Below, in pieces: positions 1 through 10,740 of a stretch of 64,000 nucleotides of DNA. Under the pieces are notes generated by a model, which saw only the letters and a list, made by a program, of their open reading frames with translations, did not search any database and had not been told where the DNA came from. Position numbers and translations under genes: made by a program. The stretch comes from Micrasema longulum. Lineage: Eukaryota > Arthropoda > Insecta > Trichoptera > Brachycentridae. The stretch lies in assembly GCA_022494885.1 (NCBI GenBank), contig JAGVSM010004972.1, positions 248,001 to 312,000 on the forward strand, in the 5' to 3' direction. Positions within the stretch are counted from its first letter, which is position 1; the number at the start of each line of letters is the position of its first letter.

Positions 1-257
1 GTTCAATTTATTCGATATGAATTATGTTTGTGTTTATCTGTTTCTCGAATATTAATTCTGCTTTTTTTATTGAATTTTGTGCGTAAACAATTTCTGTTTT
101 CTTAGAATGAGTTATAGATTATTATATTTTTATTTGTATATTACGTGTGGGTATAACTAAAAAAAATATATTGCGTGGATAAAAAACAAAACGAACGAAT
201 TGAAAAGTGCACCTTAATGTGAATAATATGTACCAAGATTTATAAATTCATCATCAT

Positions 258-413
258 TCCACCCACTATCAGCCTCCGGGCCTCTCTATGACTGGCAACT
301 TCTGCGCATCCTTTAAGTCAGGTTCGCGTCCCGCAGTTCTGATATGAAATGCCGACGAACAGTCAGCAATGGACGTCCAGGACGTCGTGAATCTGATGCC
401 TTGTAAAGTAGGC
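258..413 (-). pseudogene. LINE C-terminus remnant, copy 1 (5'-truncated, frameshifted)
   Basis: On the minus strand this reads LLYKASDSRRPGR, then LLTVRRHF and LRDANL, after which a stop and a one-base shift interrupt it. A second frame continues with KGCAEVASHREARRLIV. The same protein is encoded at 43372-43572, where the last part reads QKLAADRDSWRLFVD. An 'A-DR-xWR-LV' ending is what I know from the extreme C-terminus of insect non-LTR retrotransposon proteins, downstream of the reverse transcriptase. What is seen directly is the two-copy homology and the frame damage; the LINE assignment is inference. No start codon or promoter belongs to it. Confidence 0.55.
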
Positions 414-3400
414 CGATTACATGAGGCCCGAAGGGCTGAATTTACCGGCATGCAACAGTCGGCGATAGCTGGCTGTTGCTTGGCAGGTATTCATTATTAC
501 GAAAATGTTAAAGAATTTTCACTTGGTGCAGGCTATTGGAAGTTTGAAATACTAAGCTCTATATCAATTGCCGTATACGACATACCTGCATATGTTTACT
601 TGAATCACAATTATAATGGTTTGTAACAGTATTAATAAATATACATAAGTATCAATAATATAAAACCTTCGCTTTGCGGAACCTCTTGTGACGGAACGGT
701 TGAACGGAAATGTGAAATCGCTTTACGGCACAAAAAATCGTCACGAAGAATTTTCTAGAGAAAAAACTAAATATAGTAATTTTTACACGCTTTTGATATA
801 GTAACTACCTAAGTATGAACAAGAAAACATTCGTAGTTTTCGTCTGCGTCAAAAAAGTGCGTTTTGGTTCGATAACACTTTTTTCAGTCTCTTGTTTGCT
901 ATGCAAGAAAAGCTGATTAAATATTAAAAAAAAAAAATATGCAATAATTTTTAATTTATTATATGGAGCTCAAGCTCTCATTTTTTTTATTTATCTACCC
1001 ACTAATTTCACGTTTAATGTGTTTTTTTAATTTTTTTATTAGTTTGTTAGAAATTGTGATCTAGATTTAAAGTAGGTGTGTAAGAGTTGTTAATTTATTA
1101 TTTGTATCTTCTATTATATGTAATTATTAAAGATTTATCTTATTGATTGATTGATTAAAGAATGATCTTTAAAACTATATGTTATTCAAATAAATAATCA
1201 ATGTAGTGACTTTAATATCTTAGAAAGTCCAAAGAATAATAATTAATATATACACACACATTAAATATTCTTTGATACTTTTAACTCATTATTCCTTCAA
1301 TTATTACCTGAAAGGAAAACTAGCATCGTAAATTCACTATGACGTCTATAATATAAACGTTAAAGGCAAAGTACATTTCGGCGTTAAAGCAAAGTTTATG
1401 TCATAAATATGTAGTAACGGGTACGGAAGCCTAATTGGATTAAAACTAGAGCACATGAAAAGCGGAGGAGTTGGGTTCGAACTATAGGCGAAGCTCATTT
1501 TAATTTACGAGAGTATATATAATAAATTAAATTGTAACCATCAAAATCCAGCTATCATTCTCACCGTGTAATGCAAGATACATTATGTATTAGAAATAAA
1601 TAACACTTCTGAGTCAGATATTTTTATTTACAGGTCTATGTATTGTTTATCTCTGTCTGTTTACGGTGTGACCGTTTTCACAAATCAAAGTATCGAGCAC
1701 GCTTCAACGCCGTGTATCGGTGACTTAATGGCAAATTTTTAACCACGAAAAAAAAACCTTCCGAACATCTGGTCAAATTGATCGCCATGCTAACATCAAA
1801 CGATTGATAGTCCCCGTTATGAAGGTGTGCATTCAGAATGACGCAACTGACAAAGCAGAAACAGCTACCTAAACACGGGCGATTGAAATATGGTGAATAC
1901 ACAAAACGGAGAGAAAAATAAGTACGAAACAATGACACATCTGTGTAAAGTCTTGGAAATATTTTATAGATGCGTTTTTTTGCAATTCAAGGGCAAATTG
2001 GGGATGGGTCGAACACTTAAGTAAATTGACGAGCTACGTGTATTGCAAAATCAAGCAACAGCCTACAGTCTACAATGTTTACTGACTGAAAATATCCGTA
2101 CGCTTTGACGTAGGACTCCACGAGCAGTTAGAAAAATTCAAACTCTAAGTGGGTCGCGTTAGTACTATCTCTAGTATGGAGTGATGTAGGAAGGGACCTA
2201 CTTTGGTTTTTTGCTGTGTTCAAAATAAGCAATGGTCGCTTTTTGTACGTATGTGACTTGTCAGTAAAACAGACGTATTATAGATAGGCGTTCAGATCTG
2301 ATTGCTCAATCTCTCGGGTTCGAGTTGGACCACGTACGAGTGTTGGGACTCGTGTTACTGCGCTACATTGGACGCGGTAACAGCGCATCGATTACAACCA
2401 TGTTATATCCCGCTTGTATATTATAAACAAGTACTCTAATATTCGGTTCATATCATGTACATTAACATTCATTGTTCGTTTAAACAGTGAATAATCGAAG
2501 ATGTATCTTCCACGTGACCCACTTATGTTAGATCATCATTGATTTTCCATCAGTTGCTGCCTTATCCTGATTATTTACATGAAGGTAACATAAAAGCGCT
2601 TTATCTATCATCAATCCGAGGTTATAACAAAAAAAAACTTTCCATTGCAAAATTATACGGAGTGTAAATAAATAAAATAAAAAAATTACATAACGTTTCA
2701 GGCGTCCAGAAATATTATATAACTAAACATATTTTTGAAACAAAAAAAATCTGAATATTCGAAAGTTAGAAATCTGAACTTGTTAAATATAAACTGAAAT
2801 GAAGATTCATTAAATAATTTATCGCAAGTACATAGGCATCAAATTTTAAACAGTTTTGTAAATTTGAAAATAAAGAATGATAAAACAATTGTCGAGAGGT
2901 GGTGGTGTATAATTATTATTGTAGCTAAGCGGGAATATGTAGCTGTGTAAATAAATGCATTACAGTATAGTCAAATAATAAAACATACAATCGATTTCAA
3001 TTGACGTTTATATGGCTTAATCTACGTTCTTACTCAACATTATATAACAAAAGTTTAACAGTGTAAGTAATTTATCAAAAATGAATTTAAAATGGAAATT
3101 CTAGTAAAATGTCAAGAGACATAAAAATTATTTTGTCCCGATAAGAGGTGATAGCTAATAAAATTAATTTTATTACTGGTTCGCAAATCGTAAATAAGAA
3201 ACGCTTTCAAGAGACTGTGCAGTAAAAGAAATTGGCAATGATAAATGCCACATTATTCGTATTGAAACGGGCGCATGTGTTTTATATGCATTGTCTGAAT
3301 GGCGAGTTTAAGAACGGCGTTGGTTCTTTGATTGCGGTATTTATTGCGGAAAAAAAATGGCTAGCGGTAAAACGAAAAACAGGTAGATACTGTTCTTACG

Positions 3401-4027
3401 TATATGTTACAAAAATGCAGCTGTAACGATAATTAATTTTACTTTATGACAGCGGAGATTGATATGATAATATTATCCGATGTATGTGTAATGTCAAACA
3501 GTGACTATTTGCAAAGTTGCGTAAGTTCATAAGAGAGCACTCTAATCACGGTTGCGCAAGTAGGTAATCGTGCTTATGGGATTTTTTGGTCGACCGGTTA
3601 CTAGAACTGGCACAGTAATCTCGGCTTGTTAATAATCATTTCACTTCGCAAGTGCAATATACCCACGTAACTAATAATTCCGTAGGGAAATTTAGAATCT
3701 TCTCTACCCATTAGACTTGGATATTCAGCTCCGAACAGATCGTGGCGCACGCTCTGAAAGACGTGCTCGGTGCTCGAGACTCGAGACGAATATATTGCGA
3801 ACGGCTTGCCGCAGATAAGTTGGAATGGCAACACACGAATGCCGATAATCGTACATCTTTTCCTCTAGATTCCAGATAGGAATTCGGGAAATGGTGGATG
3901 GAAATATTCGATGCTAGAGATTCAGTTATTCTTCAACCAAATACGATGAAAACAAAAGGATCATGTAGATTCTACGCGTAATATTTATCCGAGGTTGGAT
4001 GTATTGAAGCGTTTAGCAAGCACAATT
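414..4027. other. AT-rich stretch without recognisable gene
   Basis: I see no gene, tRNA-like box or clear inverted repeat here. Short open frames at 1678-1938 (minus) and 3601-3834 (minus) lie in patches of higher GC but show no family motif or splice context that I can defend. The patch around 3720-3840 is noticeably richer in G and C than its surroundings and could be a decayed insertion or an old exon. Homopolymer A and T runs are common, as in the rest of the window. Confidence 0.5.
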
Positions 4028-4265
4028 TCGTCATGATCGTAGAACGACGACGTAGAGAGCGGTTTGTTTTTTTTGACACTTTATGTCGCAACTTAACAAG
4101 TACAAAAGTAAATCGTTTGATGCTTGGGTTAGTGGTAAATATTTTTTTTTTTTTAAACCTGGAATATAAATCCATAGATATATATTTATATAAAATATCG
4201 AGATTATATTTTAAAAAAGTCGATGTCGCATTCGCATATCCGTCGTGGGTCTACGATCACGACGA
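4028..4265. mobile_element. MITE family A, copy 1 (238 bp)
   Basis: The left end reads TCGTCATGATCGTAGAAC followed by GACGACG. The right end is its near-perfect reverse complement, CGTCGTGGGTCTACGATCAC then GACGA. The interior is AT-rich and non-coding. A second copy with the same ends sits at 23016-23274, and the two also share the GAGAGCGGTTT / AAACCGCTCTC segment next to one end, in opposite orientation. Inverted ends of about 27 bp on a 240-bp body are typical of a non-autonomous DNA transposon. The superfamily cannot be decided because no clear target duplication is visible. A 91-residue open frame through the element is a by-product. Confidence 0.8.
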
Positions 4266-6403
4266 TTTGTTTAATAATATACATAAGAAATATATGAAAC
4301 CTAAATAAGGTTGACATACGTCAAATGTGACTGAAAAATTAGTGGCGATGTCTCAATAGGGAATATTAGGTGACGATAGAAAATGTGAATGGAAAAAACC
4401 AGTAGAATTCAAATCAGAAGTTATATTCAGTCACTAATGGAAAGCAATATTAATTATTATTTATTATGCTCTCCGCATCAAGTTAAATGGAAATAATTTA
4501 TAGTGGTCACTAGATTTATAAAACTGCTCCTTAAAGTGATATTAATCAATTTATTGGAACTATTAGAAGTAGTCCATACAGAAGTGTGTACGTACATATC
4601 GCTTGTACGTCAAAAACTCCCGGAGGAACCCTTGAATTTGTCCGGAAACTAATCTTGAAAAATTCATATCTTTTTTATAAAATTTCGAACTACTGAGATG
4701 GTTGTTTATTGATAAAAACGATTTCAGATGTGTCTTTGATTAGTCAAGAGATTTATAAAGTAGAGTGAAAAGATAACGATCAATCATTGCAAAACCAGAG
4801 AGAACGGCTATCGAACACATGTTAATTTTACGAGCTTTTATTTGGTTTATTTTGTTCATGACTCCTGAAAGACAAGATATCAATAAGGAAAGTAAACACT
4901 TCTGCAATCTGTCGCGGAGTATTTTTACGTACCAAAAAAGTGTTCAAAGTGTTCCGCCTAAAGAATTTTAATGGTTTTAAATTGCATTAAAAAAGATAAT
5001 GAAAAAAGTGTCACTTGGTAAGACTTTCTCTCGAAAAAAGTTAATCGGTGTACAAGACAATCACTGAACAGTGAACGAGATGGTGGATTATTTACAAATT
5101 ATTCAATGAAAAAGATATTAAAACGTAATTGATAGTATGGTTTTAATCTGACAATATTAGAGGATTAAAAATCACCTTTTTAAAATTTATTCGAAGGGAT
5201 TTTGCGGAATAAATCGTTGAATTTAACTCAAAAATAAACTAGGGAAAAACATGTTTAATATCAGTGGGTGAGATGGGTAAATATTTTTTCTATACTGTGC
5301 GTATTATATTTGCATATTTATTGTATTTACATACATTATGTTTTGTTTTGAGACATTGACTGCAGACTAAAAATGAATTCAATCAACGCTAACATTTAAA
5401 GTATTAGTATATTTCAATAGTGTTGTAACGATTTAATGATACCTTGGGTCAAAAATACACCATTTCTAGAAAAATTAAGAAGGAAAATCGGGTATCTATA
5501 AACGTGAATTAAAAATAGTAAATTGTGAAGGTAAAAACCCTTCATAATTTAAAGTTTTTTTTAAATAACAATATAAAAATAAGGTTACATAAATACTCGC
5601 TATAGCGACAGTAAAAATAAATGACGAACATTATAATGGATTTAAATTGCTTATGCACAGTAAATATACAATATCTAGTACTTATCATAAAATATGAAAA
5701 CAAGTAAATATAGAAATGTTTTAGATTTAGAAAATGCTTGGATAGAAAAAAACATAAATATTATGTAAGAACGTTTTTATATCCATCGATTAAGCATGGA
5801 ATTGATTAAATTGAAATGAAAACAAAAGTTAACAGACGATAAAAAAAAAACAGTTTTAAAATCTTGAGGTAAACCGTATTGAGTAGATATATTACCGAAG
5901 AAATTACTATTTCAATAACAGTATTAAGCACTAAGTTTTATTATTTAGTCAAAATACGTTCATTGGTAAAACGGATTTATAATTATACGAGTATAGTATA
6001 TGGTATAAATCCGTATATTGTGATTATTTCAAGCCACTGAAGAATACAAAATAATAGTAAACACGAGTATAAGATAGGTTAAATGGTGTTAGATCAAGGT
6101 CTTTATAACAATATTAAATAGTTTTGGGTGAAATATAATCATCGAAAATAATGGTAGTTTATAATACCTTTTAAGACAAGAAAAGTAAAACTCACCAACT
6201 TTTGTTTTCCAAAACGAATAGTCCAAAGTTATAGATGATGTAGTGGGATGTAAAGAACATAAACTTACCTGAAAGAAAAAAATATATAATGAAATCGGTA
6301 TTCTGTGTTAAAATATAAACGAATACAATTGTGATTTTTTTTTAAAACATGATCAATACAAGAAAGTGAGAAGTAATTGATTGATAATCACATTGTCTTA
6401 CAC
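4266..6403. other. AT-rich stretch, nothing recognised
   Basis: Very AT-rich sequence with many stops in all frames. I see no tRNA-like boxes, no inverted repeat above about 12 bp, and no match to repeats elsewhere in the window. Confidence 0.5.
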
Positions 6404-6436
6404 TACACTTTTTTGTAAAGTATACAAAAAAGTGTA
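6404..6436. repeat. Perfect 14-bp hairpin
   Basis: TACACTTTTTTGTA at 6404-6417 is followed after AAGTA by its exact reverse complement, TACAAAAAAGTGTA, at 6423-6436. It could be a small foldback remnant or a chance palindrome in AT-rich DNA. No second copy was noticed. Confidence 0.6.
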
Positions 6437-7773
6437 TACTTTAAAAAATATAAAATAAAAGAAGACATGTATTTTAAAAGATAAAAACAAACGCGGTAAT
6501 TTCAAGCTATTGTTAGCGGGTACAAAACATCGTAAAAGATGACTAGTATGAATATTATTTGACAAAAGTAAACTATTTCAATATATTAAAATGTACAAAA
6601 TGTTTACAAAGAGCAGGGCGAATGAAATGAAAATTCCATTCATATTCAATATGCTGTGCGTACACCTTTGTTTTACTGTAAAATATCTCATTTGATTGTT
6701 CCACTCATATCTCAGAACATTTTGAGTAAAAGCATTCTTCTTCTCGAGTTGTTAATGCGATAAGGGACAATGTCCGAGACTGAAGGTTCCATTAGTGTAA
6801 GTTTTTAAGCCCTTCCATAATTTATGGCTAAGCACCTGATGCCTCGGTGGACCTGTTTGGTAGAAGTAGGAACCCACTCCCCAAGGGGCATGGGGCGGGG
6901 TTGGGTCGCTTTATGCTAATTCTGTCGGCACTATCTAATTTGAATACCCGGGAACGAGATTTCAATAATTTTACTGACGACATCAACAGTGGGAAAATTA
7001 ATTTAATAATCGGCATTTAGTCTCAAGAAAAGTTGTAAATAATATTGAGAAGAAGTCGAAAACTATTAAAAATAATATTCACTTAAAACTGTGTCTAAAC
7101 CCTGGATCAAAGAGTTGAACGCGTAAAATGAAGGTAGTCGAAAATACTTGGAAATTAAAATCTCTAATTGATTCAGGTCAAAACATTACACTATTAAAAG
7201 GCATGCATGATAAGATGACAAGAAATTAAAAAAATAAAACTACATGTAATGAGGAACTTCAGCTCTACGGGAAATCGGACAAAAAAATTGTTTTCTTAAG
7301 CGCGGTAAAATTAGAGCGTCAAATTAAACGGCAAAGTTTCTTGAAAATATTCGAAAAGAATATTTAAATAAAAACGAACTTTGGAACGATGTCACTAGTT
7401 CATATGAATCAACCAATGATAAGAGAGTTGTGGAAGATTTCCGGTTTACCTACTGTCAACGGACCAATCGGCAGAACTGACAAAGAAGAAGCGGAAGAGA
7501 ACTTGAAACGTCACACGCGGAGTAATTTCAGAAATACAAAAATTTAAAAAAATCATAGCGCTAATACTTAATAGTCTATATAAAATAAAACCACTAAACT
7601 TCTCCATTCTTTCTAAAGATGGGTAAGTTAACACGAAATTGGTGTACTCAGCTCAAACTATTCAATCATTTATTGGTGGACTTTTGCCAAATAAACGTGA
7701 AAAATAATAAAATGCTGAAAATAAAAGATTTTAAAATACAGATAAGACGAAAAACCCATCAATTAATAATATT
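6437..7773. other. No gene; one short GC-rich patch
   Basis: Mostly AT-rich. Positions 6830-6960 are unusually GC-rich, containing CCCCAAGGGGCATGGGGCGG and then GGGTTGGGTCG. An open frame of 62 residues crosses the patch on the minus strand but has no recognisable motif. The patch may be a fragment of an unidentified repeat. Nothing else is supported. Confidence 0.4.
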
Positions 7774-7948
7774 GGCGGCCTCCGTGGTGTAGTGGTCAAG
7801 ACGCTTGACTCACGCACGGAAGGTTCCGGGTTCGATTCCCGGTGAGAACACAAAAAAATTAAATGTGATTTTTCTCAAGCCTGGGTGCTCTGTGATGTAA
7901 TTCACCACTGTAATTAGGCCTCCTGGCCTGTAGTGGTGCAAAAAAAAA
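7774..7948 (+). mobile_element. tRNA-derived SINE, family A, near full length
   Basis: This non-coding retroposon begins with a tRNA-like head. The A-box-like GTGGTGTAGTGG lies at 7784-7795 and the B-box GGGTTCGATTCCC at 7828-7840, the internal promoter of RNA polymerase III. A non-tRNA body follows (CTGGGTGCTCTGTGATG) and the element ends in a run of A. Copies of the family are at 31410 (degenerate), 34881 (minus strand) and 50959 (head only). It is not a working tRNA gene: the acceptor stem is not closed at the expected 3' position and the sequence continues into the SINE body. Mobilisation would depend on a LINE enzyme. Confidence 0.85.
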
Positions 7949-8769
7949 GTTATATTGAACGTGCTAAAGATATATTGTACTGCGAAGCTTAATTTGATGA
8001 CAAGAATAAATCTAAACCAAGAAAACGAATCAACGGCTAACGTGTTAAACTTTATTGGTGGTTATTCAGATGCTAATAAGTTGTATTATATAAGTTCGTT
8101 TTGTCGAATGAAGTTAGCACTTTTGCCGACAATTTGGACAGGATTGCAGCGTCCTTATCCGCCCAGATAATGCACGTTGTAGTTCTGACACTGACCCATA
8201 CGTAATCAAAAAGGGCTAACATCCCATGGCAAGTTTAAAAGAAAAAATGCCTTTGAAAATAACCAACGTGTTTATCAAGCATGTGAATAAAACGGTAACT
8301 GAGTAAGCTTTGGGTTTATTAACCCGACTGCGATGGACTCATCGGTGTATTTTATTACGATTTTGACAAAAATTTTCCGGTCATTTTAACTAGCCGTAAA
8401 TATTTACAAATGACGACAAAAATGGAGAATATTTAAGAGAAGGAATTTATTAACCTTTAAAATAATTACAATAAAACCAGTGAAGCAAAATTACAACAAT
8501 AAATAGCATTATATTAAAAAATAACAAAAACATAAAATATACAATAGTAAACTGTATTGATATTAAAAAATAAAATAATAATAATATAAATAATAACCCT
8601 TATAAAAGAATGGTAAAGAGAATAGCAGTTACATAAAATAGGTAAAAAAATAAATAAATTAAGTGCCTTAAAAGGAAAGTTAAAAAGTTTACATCATGAT
8701 ATGTATATCAAAACTAAGCAATAATAAATTTTAAAAACAATGAAAACCACAAGAGTAAAGAGTTAAATT
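7949..8769. other. AT-rich stretch without gene
   Basis: No gene or structured repeat recognised. The second half (about 8440-8740) is almost entirely A and T. A 71-residue open frame at 7955-8170 has no family features. Confidence 0.5.
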
Positions 8770-8960
8770 ATGGAAGGAAAGATAGAGGGCAGGCGGGGTA
8801 TGGGACGGAAAAGAGCACCATGGCTGAGAAATATCAGACAGTGGTTCGGTGTGCCGGATGCAGCAGCGCTGATTAGACTGGCCCAGGATAGTGATGAATT
8901 CTAAACGATAGCCACCAAACTTCGGTAGGAGCGGCAAAAGAAAAAGAAGAAGAAAGAGTT
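8770..8960 (+). pseudogene. LINE C-terminus remnant with AAG tail
   Basis: The plus strand reads MEGKIEGRRGMGRKRAPWL, then RNIRQWFG and LIRLAQDSDEF. A stop at 8902-8904 is followed in frame by TIATKLR and a second stop at 8926-8928. 'GK-eGrRg-GRkr-sWL-niRqW' is the familiar end of insect LINE proteins (endonuclease/reverse transcriptase), just upstream of the 3' untranslated part. A run of AAG/AAA follows at 8935-8955, as is usual for the tail. Everything 5' of this is missing, so the copy is dead on arrival. Confidence 0.8.
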
Positions 8961-8983
8961 AAAACAAAAGTAAAGAACCAAAT

Positions 8984-9119
8984 TAGATGTAGACTATCAT
9001 AAACAGAGAACACTCCGTTTTCATTTTACATTAATTAGTTTTATATAGATTTTCTGTTATTAAGTATGTATACTAATTTTTAGCAATAAATTTATAAAAT
9101 AAAATATTTAAAAAAAAAG
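8984..9119 (+). repeat. LINE 3' tail (hairpin half lost)
   Basis: The segment starting GACTATCATAAACAGAG and running through ATTCTC-type sequence to AGCAATAAATTTATAAAATA is almost the same as 37939-38060. The copy at 37902 has a complete 11-bp hairpin just upstream, whereas here only its second half is recognisable. It is probably a 3' untranslated tail of a LINE, inserted right after the remnant at 8770. No coding potential. Confidence 0.65.
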
Positions 9120-9394
9120 ATTTCCTTGATTTTTCTATTATTAATTCTTTTTCAAAACACAGGACTTCATCATCAGCGGCGTGGTATAAAATAAATCTAA
9201 ATCATCACTGTATTGATTTGCAAGTCGCTGCATGAAAATAATAGGTGAATTCAATGAATAATTAGTACCATATTATGATGACAATAAAACAAAAAAATTA
9301 GTCTTGTAGGTCTATGTGGAATACGAAAGTTTATTGAAGTTAACAGTTCTGGGCAATCTATTTATGACCTGTTGTTGTCATTTGTAAATTTTAA

Positions 9395-9450
9395 TAACTC
9401 CCAAGGGGGAGAAATCCAGTCATTTGTCTACTAACATTTGGACATACTGA
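9395..9450 (+). repeat. M1 foldback element, end fragment
   Basis: AACTCCCAAGGGGGAGAAAT followed by CCAGTC and CATTTGGACATACTGAAA matches the terminal part of the M1 element seen at 16932, 20640 and 58617. Only the outer end is present. Confidence 0.6.
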
Positions 9451-10259
9451 AAATAATGTATTTTAACTAGCCGAAAATAATTTCAATAATGAGAGTAAAG
9501 AATTTATTTTATCTTGGAGAATTCAAAGGACTTCGGAATTATCGGGATATTGGACGCTGCGGTGGCGGTACATATTGATACATTTTAATCTACAAGTAAC
9601 TACCACCGCTTTGCTGTATAATACGACTCGCCCCAAATGTTAACTAGGTACCCACCTCTCACATAACCCGTCATTCCACCTCTCACTCCCGATTATCCGG
9701 TTTTTCCTCCATTCCTACAAGCACACGTGCACGCACTCATATTATGACAACGGCCTATCCACATTCCGTGCGGAGTGCGGGGCGCGGGCTGTCCCGAGCC
9801 GGTGGCGGTACCGCTACCGAAGAATACTATCGAGATCCCGAAGGAAGAGATTTCCCCGAGACAGGAAAACAAGATCAACGTTGTTTTATCTAGGCAACTA
9901 CACACATTTTGCGAAAGTTCATAAAATTTCGAGTTTGTTTCATAAGACATCTATTTGAAAATTTAAAAATGAGAAAGACTATCTTTTCTGCTTACAGCTA
10001 TAATTTATGAAAAACCGCATCCCCGATAATGTCAACATCGATAAAAATAAAAAGTAAATTTTTGAAAATTCGAAAAGACATTACGTACTTACACACTTAC
10101 ATTAGTGTGTTTTAAATGTTATATTTGAAGCACTGACTTTGTTTCAGTCTGAAGGTGCCCATTAGAGGGTGAAAGCGCTAATTAGTCAAAATAAATAAAT
10201 GGAAGTGTACCAAGTACTTTTTAAATTAATAACTTATATGTAAATTTAAGTTATTACAT
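9451..10259. other. No gene; GC-rich patch at about 9690-9860
   Basis: The patch around 9755-9830 is the most GC-rich of the first half of the window and CpG-dense, with GCGGGGCGCGGGCTGTCCC and GGTGGCGGTACC. On the minus strand an open frame of 85 residues crosses it. It contains no motif I know and is not supported as a gene. The patch could be regulatory or the remnant of a GC-rich element. The flanks are ordinary AT-rich sequence. Confidence 0.35.
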
Positions 10260-10740
10260 CACTGACTTTGTGGTTACTCATAATAATAAAATAAATATAA
10301 AAAATAGCAAACCATCTGATACAAAATAATCATAATTTCGATAAAGACACTGGATTAAAAGAATCTTCATGTTGTAAATAAAATATTCAAATCAGGCAAA
10401 ATGGAAATCTTAGAAATTAAAAAAGCGATTCATAATAAAAAAATTATAAATAAGCAAATTAACAATATTTCCTTTAGTCCACTCCTGTCTAGTTTTGAAG
10501 ATCGTACTCATCTTACATCACACTTTTCATCTTTAAAAGAACAACATGACAAAAAGATTTGACTTATTTACTCCACATGTTCCATGAAATATTTAGTTAT
10601 AACTGTTAAAATAAAAAAGGATAGAATTCATTAGAGAATTATACCTCGATAAAGAAGCTTGTGTAGCTTTGAAACCGGTGGGTAGAAAAACAAGTGGTTA
10701 AAAACAAATTTGTTATTTAGTATGTCCTTAGGACATTACA
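10260..10740 (+). repeat. Interspersed repeat R, copy 1
   Basis: This segment contains CACTGACTTTGTGGTTACTC, CTAGTTTTGAAGATCGTACT, then AAAAGGATAGAATTCATTAG and finally GCTTTGAAACCGGTGGGTAG. The same blocks in the same order recur at 36600-36865, and the terminal block alone at 26375-26515. The blocks CTAGTTTTAAAGATCATACC and ACTAACTTTGTGGTTGT also form the outer arms of the palindrome around the mariner remnant at 36112-36680. The class is unknown; it could be a non-autonomous DNA element. No coding capacity is visible. Confidence 0.55.

Noticed and set aside
2310..2345. B-box-like word CGGGTTCGAGTTGG
   Set aside because: No A-box at the right distance and no match to the SINE families here.
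3601..3834. 77-codon minus-strand frame in a moderate-GC patch
   Set aside because: No motif, no splice sites and no homology inside the window.
6841..6960. GC-rich patch as promoter
   Set aside because: No initiator, TATA or exon nearby that I can support.
7774..7850. Possible functional tRNA gene
   Set aside because: A- and B-boxes are present, but no closed acceptor stem; the sequence continues into a SINE body with an A tail.
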